A DNA stretch of 64,000 bases, taken from contig OU612066.1 of NCBI GenBank assembly GCA_914767715.1, positions 11,663,001 through 11,727,000 on the forward strand. Reading direction: 5' to 3'. The stretch comes from Membranipora membranacea (taxonomy: Eukaryota > Bryozoa > Gymnolaemata > Cheilostomatida > Membraniporidae). A program made the position numbers and the translations under genes. Positions 28,101 through 44,300 of this stretch are shown here, piece by piece. The notes beneath the pieces are model-generated. The model had not been told where the DNA came from, ran no database searches, and saw only the letters and a program-made list of their open reading frames with translations. Positions within the stretch are counted from its first letter, which is position 1, and each line of letters starts with the position of its first letter.

Positions 28101-30583
28101 GACTGATGATATTTCATTTTGTTCCTTAGCATGACAATATACCATTATAGGCTTAGCCTACACAAAAGTTTTTTGCATGAGTTCCTTGTACCAGAGAATA
28201 GAACACTTAAAACCAGGAAGTAATCATAATAATGTACAAAGTACGATAGTAAAAAATCTCCACACTTCGTTAATCAGGCATAAAGGATATTAACAATTTT
28301 AAGTGATGCGATCACTGAGGTGTGTACATCAGTTGCTGAAATCATTACTGAGACACCTTACTGAGTCTTGCCAAGTAAAACAAACCAACTACATTGCTAC
28401 ATATCATTCCCAATTTCTAATCTGAAGGCAAGTAGTAATATTGATGCAAGCATTTGCATGAGTAAAGCTCAAGGAATCAAATTATTTTTATTGATTATGA
28501 TCTGAAATTACACAAACATTAAACTGAGACTAATCCTCACTAGTTAGCCTTGAGTAGAGGAATCTTCAGTCACTCTGAGCATTATACTTACTAAGCTAGG
28601 TGTCAATATCTAATAAGATCTCATTACAGACAAGTTTGCCAGTAATTATGAGCTGATTTCAAAGTCTGTGTTTCACAAGCTTAACTCACCTAATACTGTT
28701 ATCAAATTGTCATCGAGCCATTTCCAGTGTTCCTCTATCTCCGATCTCGAATCAGACTCCGCAACACCTGCAAAGGTTCAGACGACAATGGCCATCAAAC
28801 TAACTGACTCATTGTCTTTAATGGGACAATTTATTCTTGATTTTACCATGCAACAATGTAGGATTCGAAATATGGCCTAAAGGACTGTCACTTTAAATGT
28901 TGTCATTGGGGTCATATACCTATATCAGCAAAGGACACACCTGGGGTTCTTACATATCACAGACACATTCATTGATCTAAATTTCACACATTTTGTAATG
29001 TCATATTGAGTGATAATACGCAATGAAACAACCAAACAACCAAAGGATGCTTTTAGTTGTTATGCAATTTTGTGAGTGTGCTAATTCAAACTCATGAACC
29101 CGCTACACACTAGAAACAATGCACACTAAGTCACTTACCCCAACTCAGCTCTGCATTTTCAGTCTGATGGATAATTCTGTATTTCGCCGACTAAAAAAAT
29201 ATCATGCATGTCGAACAAGTGTGAGGACAGTTCTCTTGGTTACATTCACGATCGAAAAAATTAGCTTTAAGCTAGATAAGGATTTAAAGTGCAGATCATG
29301 TTAAAGCGTTTAATTACTCTGCATGCCTGCAATGTCGAGTCTTAAAATGACGATCATTAACTTGTTATAATTGGACCTTGCTAGCTTTCACAAATTGGAG
29401 GGCACAAAGGTAACCACACTTTTCCTTTGTACTTTTGACATTGAAATACCAAAAGGTTTGCAGACAACTCTGCTCTTACCCGACTGTCAAGCACAGCATC
29501 CATTGTTCCGATAATGAGACCAGCTAATCCTCTGCCTTGTCCTCTGCCTCGACGGTGCTGCATCACAAAGAACATATTTGCTCTCTCTGTAGTCCTAGGT
29601 AAAGGAAACGGATAATTATTAGACAGACTTCTACTGCAGAAAATACATAGTCTGGTAGATGGCAGAAAACTGGAATGCAGGTTGTTAGGGACACAGACTG
29701 ACGGGACACTTTCTCCAAATGAAAATGGAAACAAAGGTAAGATCATAGGCTATTCATATATAGCAGCAGAACATAGATTGCAGGCCTTGCCTTCATATGA
29801 GACAGACTGAAGGGGTGACAATGATGATAAGTCAAATAGGTGCACATAAAGGAACTTGCAACTGACTTTTTGCATCTAAAAAATTATTATCGACCTATAA
29901 CCTCACACTACTTGTGATGCTACCCTTGATGCTATGCAAGCACATTGATTGCTCCCCAATTGCCATCATGGGGTCTGAATTAAGGCGTTTGATGTGAAAC
30001 CTAGTAACTCCAGGAAATAGCTTGTCAGCTGGCTAAGGAGCAATGAACCAGGTACATGCACATCCAACCAAGCACAGGGCCATGCCCATGTATACAACAG
30101 AATAAGGCCCCTCACACAGGCCCATGCAGGTGAGAGTTCGGTGATGAATGAGAATGCTCAGAGAGAGACATGTAGACCTCTAGAGAAACTTGATGTGAAT
30201 ATGATGTTGAGACAGACAATTAATTCAATGATAATAATGTATTATTTTACTATCAAAACAATCATTACCACCCATATATATATAAATAATATCTTCTGTG
30301 CTAGGGCACCCCTGGGATTTACATGCCTTTATTTTGCCATTTTTGGGTGGTTAGGAACTGGACATTGGCAAAATAAAGGCATGCTTGTCATAGGGGCCCA
30401 TGGGCCAGGCCCACTATCATCATTTATCATATCTTATTATTCTAATTATAATTAATCATTTCAAGTCAAGGACATCATCATTACTAGCTAGTACAGTAAT
30501 GAGTAACATTTGATAGGTCTGGCTACCCCAGCAACTCACCATAGTGCATTTGCCAACAGTATCTCTTCACATTTGACCCACAT
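10196..30583 (-). CDS. TBC1D9: TBC1D9-type Rab GTPase-activating protein
   Basis: Promotes GTP hydrolysis on Rab proteins in membrane traffic. 26 exons, transcript order: 30583-30540, 29594-29480, 29190-29139, 28767-28690, 27896-27801, 27390-27295, 26723-26590, 25894-25829, 25393-25317, 24980-24924, 24544-24346, 23445-23243, 22431-22260, 21848-21555, 21269-21175, 20928-20823, 20424-20289, 19982-19871, 19645-19426, 18611-18501, 14194-14090, 13847-13611, 12730-12568, 12104-11925, 11450-11374, 11047-10196. They give 1358 residues in one frame (human TBC1D9 is about 1266). Start [15 protein letters not shown] is family-typical. Two GRAM domains (about 144-250 and 285-400). TBC domain about 539-750 with both catalytic fingers, I587xxDxxR593 and Y626-C-Q628. 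Degenerate EF-hand near 938. Tail [13 protein letters not shown]. Exon 23 could instead end at 12556 (four more residues). Intron 20 contains gene B. Confidence 0.95.
11374..11450 (-). other. TBC1D9: TBC1D9 exon 25, intact counterpart of a damaged copy
   Basis: Begins AG-ATG after the acceptor tttcag and ends at Q before gtgagt. The two bases before ATG complete the codon opened by exon 24. The duplicate at 1786-1860 lacks them. Listed separately because it shows which copy is the working one. Confidence 0.85.
12352..12466. repeat. 115-bp fold-back in TBC1D9 intron 23
   Basis: Left arm runs acaagtatgttccctctgtgg then cgg; the right arm near 12436-12462 is its complement apart from a 3-base indel. 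A second inner pair, tattgcaaaag and cttttgcaata, lies inside. The whole unit could form one long cruciform. The duplicated tail lacks it at the matching place, so it probably inserted after duplication. Resembles a MITE. Confidence 0.8.
14850..15040 (+). pseudogene. Dead exon 1 of a nucleotidyltransferase gene
   Basis: At 14980 ATGGATGGGAGGGAG begins a stretch parallel to exon 1 of gene A (M-D-x-x-E-F-K-Q-V-Y-N), but the next codon is TAA and similarity fades after about 15030. The preceding bases (acagcgatgg) and the upstream DNA from about 14850 (aagcaaggtgacttctta) match gene A's upstream region at 5540, not gene B's. No exon 2 follows. I read it as the decayed counterpart of gene A in the right-hand duplication unit. 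Confidence 0.75.
15284..18226 (+). CDS. Nucleotidyltransferase/TPR protein B, nested in TBC1D9
   Basis: Paralogue of gene A with the same structure: exons 15284-15430 and 15863-18226, 432-bp intron in the identical phase-0 position after residue 49, 836 residues. GlnD/DUF294-type motif [18 protein letters not shown] with G190-S191 and D202/E204 at the same numbers as in A. The first 260 residues are about 70% identical to A by eye. The rest (TPR-like helices) is much less similar, and B has about 50 extra C-terminal residues ending GYRWQATNL. The start ATG is fixed by matching A. The gene lies wholly inside intron 20 of TBC1D9 on the opposite strand. Function unknown; an active nucleotide-transferring enzyme is inferred from the retained acidic residues. 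Confidence 0.9.
18430..18435 (+). terminator. Poly(A) signal of gene B
   Basis: Canonical AATAAA about 200 bases after the gene B stop and 66 bases before TBC1D9 exon 20, so the transcript can end within the host intron. Confidence 0.6.
22788..22858. repeat. Fold-back in TBC1D9 intron 12
   Basis: ttgacacgcggctacggtttt near 22790 is nearly complementary to aaaactgtggccgcgtgacaa at 22830-22850 (two or three mismatches). Unusually GC-rich for the neighbourhood. Probably a small non-autonomous element. Confidence 0.7.
26814..26827. repeat. Homopolymer C run
   Basis: About 14 C in a row in TBC1D9 intron 6. A similar G run lies at about 9256 and a C run of about 20 at 58027. Lengths of such runs are unreliable in assemblies. 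Confidence 0.8.
30322..30383. repeat. Perfect 18-bp inverted repeat
   Basis: catgcctttattttgcca at 30322-30339 and its exact complement at 30366-30383, 26-base loop. It lies in TBC1D9 intron 1, about 160 bases from exon 1. Weaker pairing continues outward. Fold-back element by appearance. Confidence 0.85.
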
Positions 30584-31850
30584 GGTAAGCTTAAGTGTAG
30601 ACTGTGTCAGCTTAAGATTGTCCAGACAGGCTTAAAGACTTGGGTGGTGGACATGGACTTGATACATATTTTGAAAAGCTTGCTTTTCCTTGTGATTGAT
30701 GATTTATAAGATGTTTTCTACACCTGTTTTCTAACCCAAAATACCAAGAGCCAATCATAGACTGTTTAACAAAGGAATAAATTCATTTGCTTTTTTTGTA
30801 AAAGAATCTTAAAAAATATATTTTCATCAAATTATGAGAAGATATTAATATTATATTTGCGACAAATAAATAATGAAAAAACAAACATCTTAAAAATAAA
30901 AAATCATGATGATTTTATTCTAGGTTATTTCATTCAGCCAATCAACTGAAGCAATTCACTTTTTCTTTCAGGGAGCAGCCATTGTTACACCGGTATTGAT
31001 ATATTTTGGGAACGAAGGTAGGAGAGTTATCTTTTTACACAACTACAGTCATGCAATTGAATGCAATCACCTTTGATTTTGATGATTACTTATCCATCAT
31101 GCATATTTAGCTCATGTTTGTCATCTGCCAACATCGCCAAAATGGTTGATGAGGCTCCAGAATTGGGGATGCAAAACAATTTCCTGTATTCGGCTTTTCA
31201 TTTTGTGTAACGAATACGTGGCAACATGTAAACAAATAAAATTGATTGTATCTTGCTATTTGGAAGATGTTGGGCGAGATGTATGGCACCTGCAGATTAA
31301 GGAACTTGGCCCCATAATACTTGAAAATAATTTCCAAACTAGTTTGTTGTGTTGAGTGTTGAGAGATGGGATTCTATCTATGACTATACAAGTACAAGTA
31401 ACAAGTACAACAGAACAAACATCATCATTCCATCCACCATTGTGACTGTCTTGTTGTTGCAGCACAACAATGATGATTAATAAATTAAACTGATCGACAA
31501 TGAAATGTAAAAGGAAAATATACGTTATTATCTACCTATCACCTATCTACATACTTAATATAGAAATCTCCTCTTCCATTCATCTAAAGTGATAATATAT
31601 ATTGGTTAGTTAACATCCGCCCTACCGCTTCATGGCTGCGATTGTGTAGTGTTTTGTAATTTTGCGGCATGAGAGTAATCGATGGGGTTGTTAGTCATGC
31701 GGTATACTCTCAACAAATTCACCTCCTTTTGGGAAAGGAGCCTGTCTTATTCACCGCATTTCCCATCGACATTTTCCATCACACTTATGATTATCACATT
31801 TGTTTCTTATGTTGTTTAGTAGGAAGTTGAAGGACTAGGTGGTCACCAAG
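30584..31850. promoter_or_regulatory. Head-to-head intergenic region, TBC1D9/STT3A
   Basis: 1,267 bp separate the divergent start codons of TBC1D9 (minus) and STT3A (plus), so both promoters and any untranslated first exons must lie here or in upstream introns. I see no convincing TATA box or coding sequence. An acceptor-like gttgtttag ends at 31819, just before the STT3A start, so that leader may be spliced. A shared bidirectional promoter is inference only. Confidence 0.5.
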
Positions 31851-38247
<6,397 letters not shown>

Positions 38248-38568
38248 CTGTGTGTAAAACAAGAGCCTGATGTGGCTCATACCTCTATAACAATGCAGAG
38301 ATACTCGGTAGTCATGTGAAAGCATAGCCTTAATGAATAACTGCAGACTAGTATTTAATCAATCATCTCAAGACAATGGAACAAGTAGCTTATGCCCATG
38401 TAGATAGTCCAGTCTAGCTCAGCCAGCTTGTCAAATTCTGCTTGTTTTTGCTCATGAAAAGTCGTCCTTAATGTAGCCATAATACTTGGCTATCTGTGTC
38501 CTGTTTATAGACTGTGGTCCGTAAAAAACTGCTTGTCCAATCATTATGGGTTCTATATAGATCAACAC

Positions 38569-38574
38569 AATAAA
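38569..38574 (+). terminator. Poly(A) signal of STT3A
   Basis: AATAAA about 320 bases after the STT3A stop, the first canonical signal downstream. Confidence 0.6.
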
Positions 38575-38922
38575 CCTGCCTAGAGCACTGAACAATTTTC
38601 CTGGTCTATATTAGTTGAGCTAACTTTCTTTCTTTCTGTAAATTTTCCGCCTTATTTAAATGATAATGTTCCTGTGATTTTCTATGTTCATACACACATT
38701 CTCTGGCTTCTGTGTAATATAATCTATGCATTCCGACCACCAGGTGTCTTTATTCTATGATTCTTTTTTTTTCAAAGCCTATGATGATTGAAGATCCCAT
38801 AACAGTTCCAACTCTATCTAACTAATATAGGTAATCTCTAGTGTCATATCTGCATAGTTGGTGGATTTGGTTTAAAACAAAGGGCAGAGCTAACTTCTCC
38901 AAATTTGCATGTATGCTTTGAT

Positions 38923-38958
38923 CAATGAACTCCCTCTTCCGGAAGAGGGAGTTCATTG
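38923..38958. repeat. Perfect 36-bp palindrome, no loop
   Basis: caatgaactccctcttcc at 38923-38940 followed directly by its exact complement. A diverged relative with the same 'caatgaactc' arm lies at 51118-51163 in a GPAM intron. Confidence 0.9.
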
Positions 38959-39862
38959 CTTAGACCAAGGAGTACTTGCTTAGACTAAGATCTTCCTGTT
39001 CCAACCCTCTTTGCTTCCTGAATGATGCCACATATAATCGGTAGTGACAACGATCCTGAGCTAGATCCGATTCACTTTCAATCCCAATGTATGATTTAAT
39101 TGGAAAATGATCAACAACCCATTTAGCTGCGACGATAGATACAGAGCTTATATCCTTGTGGAAAAGCAGTTTTGGAGTATGCTAAGATGTCTAGATGTTG
39201 CATGAAGCTGCTGTAAAATGAGATGATAGGATAACAACAAAGTCGACATAGCTATCGATGATGAATCTGGGTAAACTCCATCTGTGCAGGGAGGGTGGGA
39301 GTAAATACTCCTTCAAGATTACGAGTTGTCACCTCTTAAAAAACCTTGCGATATGCAGGTAAAATGGTGAAATTAATCAAAATCTTGATAATCTACCTAC
39401 TGGGCCTTCCGGTTCTGCTAAAGTGTGTGCTGGTGAAATGAAAAAAAGTTGATGAGGCTTCCTCTAGTAATTTTTGTCACATTTAAGTAATTAATGCAAA
39501 ACATCATCTAAGAAATCAAGGTTTTTTATGTTCTTGCACAACCTTGTTTATTGGTTCAACCTTCTTTCCATGACTGGTGAGTCTTACTTACTCTATATTT
39601 TCCTTGCGAATCCATCATGATCATGTAAAATTATGTGTCATGTGTGAATGTTTGAATTGGGAGTGCACTACTAGCCTAGCTATACCTGTGGGAGTTGGGG
39701 GACTCCCTGCCTAGAGAAGCAGTAGTGTAACTTGTGAGAAGTAGGCTGTTATGGCCTTACAGTGAGAAGAGGTTAAGACAGGTTAGCATTTATTAGTAAG
39801 TAAGCCTATGCTTGCTTAGACTTTATCATAAACTTTATGCTAATGTTCATGTGTTGTAGTCG

Positions 39863-39901
39863 CAGGTCTACTCCAAAATCCCAGGTTTTGGAGTAGACCT
39901 G
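39863..39901. repeat. Hairpin with perfect 16-bp arms
   Basis: caggtctactccaaaa at 39863-39878 and its complement at 39886-39901, 7-base loop, in the STT3A-GPAM spacer. Confidence 0.85.
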
Positions 39902-41267
39902 TGGTTGTAGTCATTATTATATTATTGAACAAGAATCAAAATTTTCCTATAATAAATATAATACTTTACTACCAGCCAGATGCAGCCTGGGGGCAGAATT
40001 AAAGAATGTACTGTCAGCATTCAATTGGGAGGGTATGGTGTGGTGTCTGGTTCTAAAGACATTATAATATTAATAAATCGGCTTCATAACAATCTAAAAC
40101 GCTTGTCTAGGGCAATCTGCCCAAAAACCAGGGGAGGCCTATACTTGTGACTGTTGTGTTAAAGCAAGCTCTTTTACTCCTTGATTAAAGTATAGGCCTA
40201 GTCCCAAGTTGTTGAGTAGGGGACGGGACCACTCATTCATTGTAAAGCAACAGTTTCAGATAAACTCACGTCAAGAGTCACACTCCTTTGTTGGTCTAAT
40301 TGCCTAATAGAAAACATTTTGGAGGCTGGCAAACAATGTCAACAATAATTTGCCACATAGCCTAGTCAGACCAGTATCAGTTGTTTTCTTAGCCTGATCT
40401 CATGGTAAATTATTGCAACCACAACTGTAAGTAAGCTCCGCTGTGATTGTGTTGAATGGGGGTGGGAAGTACAGTCTTTTAAGCTCAGTTCTAACTTGAT
40501 ATATCTATATGCGATGATGTTGTGCTAAATAATTGTCCAGGAAAGTGACATCCACCATACAGCACTGTGATGAAAGGGCTTCATTGGAGTTCACGCATGG
40601 CATCTGGCAGTAGCCTACTAGGCATCATATGTGTTCTTATCGCAAGACCGGCACCCAAGTTGTGTCGGGTACGCAGGATTAACCAACTGTACTTGTGACA
40701 CAATGCTCTTTGGGCACAAGTTTGTTACGCGATCAGTAAAATTAAAATGGTCTTCACACACAGTGACTTCACCAGGATCTGTTAAAGAATGTAGGGATTT
40801 AACATTGGACATTGAACATTCATTGTTAACTAAGCCTATCTGGGGCAGAAGTTGATATGATAAGTCACTCTTCATGACCAGCGCAGAAAATTAAGATAAC
40901 TGCAAGGGATCAAGAAACAGTAGCCTCTACCAATTTGAAAATCATATAACATCTCATAAGCGATACAGAAATTCATGCAATGCCCTACATTTATCATCTG
41001 CATTTGATAATGTGGAACAAAACAATTAATCTTAATTGTTGATGCAGCAGAGGTAAAAGTCCACGTGGGTTGTGTCATCCTGATATCGTATGGCCTGATC
41101 TTTTAACTTTGTTTATCTTTTATATATTTGATGCTGCACGCAACGGTTAAGACACATTTTTGTGATCTGCATTCTTTCTGTTGGAGTTATTTTACACTAT
41201 AAATCATCGTGCTCCTAGAAACTTTATGTTTTTTATTTCAGGGTTTGTAACTAAAAATAAAACAATC

Positions 41268-41285
41268 ATGAGTGATTTATATTAG
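41268..41285 (+). promoter_or_regulatory. uORF in GPAM leader
   Basis: A splice acceptor (ttttatttcag) ends at 41241, so the leader exon begins at 41242. It contains ATG AGT GAT TTA TAT TAG, a five-codon upstream frame ending 29 bases before the GPAM start. It could reduce translation of the main frame; the effect is inferred. Confidence 0.45.
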
Positions 41286-41314
41286 AGCTTAAATATAAAA
41301 GTAGCAACGCTGTG

Positions 41315-44300
41315 ATGGCAGATGTCATGAGCTCGATGGATGCTGTGTACAAGAAGTGGGAGAAGAAAGGTACCACAGTGAACGGCTCCTGTGGGCCACC
41401 TCAGCAAAACTCTGCAGAGCAGGTGGTGGACAACGGCAGGAAAGCATGGAAAAGTAGATTCAAAGAGCTTCCACCTCAACCTGAGAGGCGCAACAGAAAT
41501 CCCAGATCAACTGGGGCTAGATCTCAACCATTCAAAATGGTAAGTAGCATATATGTAATGCTATCAGTAGCCTAAACTTCAGAAGTATTTTATCTAAATT
41601 AAGGCCCAACTAATGCAATTAAGTGATGAGTAAATGTGAACTGCGTATTGCTACTATTGATTTTGAGGATATTATCGCTCTCTAAAATAAGTGGATATGT
41701 CAGCCTAATAATGCTGTAGACACACTTGACACAGACACTAGCTTGGTTAAAATAGCTGTATCTATTTTTTACTCATTCAAAATTGATAATCACAGCGCTT
41801 CAATAGAGCAGTCTCATCCAATGTTACTATACTTCCATCGCAGTTAACATTGATCCCCGATAGATGCAGACTGTAATCCTTCATCATGTCTTCAGTTAGA
41901 GAAACACAGAGCTATCTGTACTGGGTGTATAGTTTCATATCATGTCATAGGTTACCCTAAAGAATTACTCGACTGAGAGAAACACCCGGTCTCTGATCTA
42001 TTGGCATAGCAGAGGATGTTTTGTTGGTGTAACTCCACTTTTTTAATGCCACTGAATTTATCATTGTTGACCATTAATTGCATTGTAATGTTTTGTGACC
42101 GATTATGGCATATTAATTTACTTATCCCAGCCACTCACCGCAATGATAGGTGATTTCAAGAAGACTCCGAGTGTCAAAATCATGGAGAGCAGATATGCCC
42201 GGCCTATTACCAACAGATGCTGTAAATGTATGCCAATAAGTAGGGTAAGTTGGAGAATAAGTGACATTTGGATCGTAAATATTTTCTATAATCTAGTTTA
42301 ATTCAATATATGACCAAAACTGCACTGATTCCATGATTTTGAATGAAGAATTTTAATAAATCAGAAAAAAAAAACTCCTGTCCTACCAGTGCTCTGATGA
42401 ACAAAATTTACAAGGAATAGGTGTAAGCACTGATAATGTATATAACATATTCATGGATTAGAGGAACCTATCTGACCCTGAACAAGCATATGGCAATTTA
42501 TGTATGGTTGCTGTATGGTGCTTTTTACCACCAATCCATGAATTCATATCAATGGGTATAAGAGTTATAGTTTGCAAATCAGCAAATAATATTTTTGAAA
42601 ACATTGATAGCCATTGCTGAAAGCTTTATTGAGATTCCTAATATCTCACGGTAGTCTGTCCTGTTTATTTGGAACACTCTCGATACTGTTCGAATGACCA
42701 GAGCGCAGCGACCATCCCCTGTGGACCAGCGACCATCCCAATAGAATGATGAAACTGGCTTTTGTCATCAATTGCATGTTTGGCCAGTCATTGCTCCAAT
42801 TATTACCGGCCAGCGACAAGCTGAGTGACAGAAAACTCTCACCATACTACGTAACTCTACGATTAGAAGCCCCAAATATGCCAGTCAATCCCTTATGTTG
42901 ACGCAAGTCAGCCTACAGAATGAGCTCAAGTTTCTATTCCAATACAACCGCATCATCTCTAGGCTGGGCTGACAGCATGTTTAACATGATTGCCATTTGT
43001 GGGTGAGGCCTGTGTGTATCGGGCCTTGAAAGCTTAATAGTGCAACTAAATTGTACCAATTCCTTGGAGGGAAGGGGGTCAATTACTTTTGGCCTGATGG
43101 CTCCCATTGGTATCTTGTTAAAGTTCAATGCTTGTCTGACAGCTCTACATTTGTACACAACATGCTGAACTCCAGTCAAAGTTACACTAAGAGCTAGTCC
43201 TCTAAACCAAAAAATAAAAACCCAGGTGACAGTTTTTATTATCACAAACAGTACAATAAAATGCTATAAGAATGACCAGTAACCTCATACTCATCCATTA
43301 CAAACACCAATGTGTAAACACTAACATATTAGAAAGTATCATTAGTGGCATGCATGCATAGAATTATATTGCAGCTTTATATGAATACATACATGTCAGA
43401 ATTACGTTTTCGGTGTTATCACCGGGTGTTCGCGTAGGCGTGGCTGTAGGCGTTTTATTTCTTTATATTTATTTATATTTATTATTTCTCAAAGTTTTTT
43501 TAGAATACCGAGAAATTCACTGCAATTCCGGGAAGGAATTTGTGTAAATGGCGTAGAAAATGCCTAATGTTGCAATCTAGGTGCTTAACCTGTGTTTTGG
43601 TATGCTGAATGTAGGCCTATTTGTTTTGTAATTATAGGACACGTTCGTACAGGAGAGTCCTACTGGGATGCCACAGCTGACTAATGTGCTCCGTCTACCC
43701 CAGCTGACCTAGTGAGTGAACTTTTAACTATAATACTGTACCTTGAATTTTGCTGCGTTGACAAATCGTAAAAATTCAATTTTTTTGCAGTATTTCTCGA
43801 TGACTTGATGCAATTTTTTGGGCTCTCCAATGAAAGTCTTATTGAAAAAAAAAAGGTATGAGATGCTGTTGATATTTAAGTCTGGCTTCCTTCACAGACA
43901 GAAAAGGAGTTTGATAAGGTGTTGTGTACTGCTGCTCACCTTTCAATTTTTTGCTTGTGCAATTTTTCCATTTTTACATCAAGTATCTGAGATTCTTTAC
44001 GGTAATCAGAATGGAATATTGATATTAGGTATTGCAGTCAGATATGGAATATATGAAGTAAATAGAATAGATGCAACAATTATTTATTTTGGCATTTACT
44101 CTCTTTTTTTGACACTTTATTTGGCAATCTAAATCATTTTTAGGAAAATATTTTGCATTTAGTGCCAAAACCAAATGTACTATTCAACAAATTTTGATGT
44201 GTTTACAGTCGACACAGTACGATACTGAGTATGTTCTCTAATATAACATACACATATCGTCACACTGTCAGATTTGGATATCCTAACATCACAGAATCAG

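Larger units (their letters stand above)
38575..41241. other. Intergenic spacer STT3A-GPAM
   Basis: 2.7 kb with no supported gene. Contains the 36-bp palindrome at 38923 and the hairpin at 39863. Open frames near 40620-40875 on both strands show no family I recognise and no splice context. The GPAM promoter and any first untranslated exon should lie here. Confidence 0.55.

Noticed and set aside
31723-31760. Palindromic ctccttttgggaaaggag near the STT3A start
   Set aside because: Short arms, common by chance; no link to a known promoter element.
40618-40875. Overlapping frames with clustered Cys/His, hinting at a THAP or zinc-finger relic
   Set aside because: Spacing does not fit a THAP C2CH pattern and there is no start, partner exon or repeat context.
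43818-44132. 104-codon hydrophobic frame between GPAM exons 3 and 4
   Set aside because: AT-rich intron sequence; its Phe/Leu/Ile richness follows from base composition.
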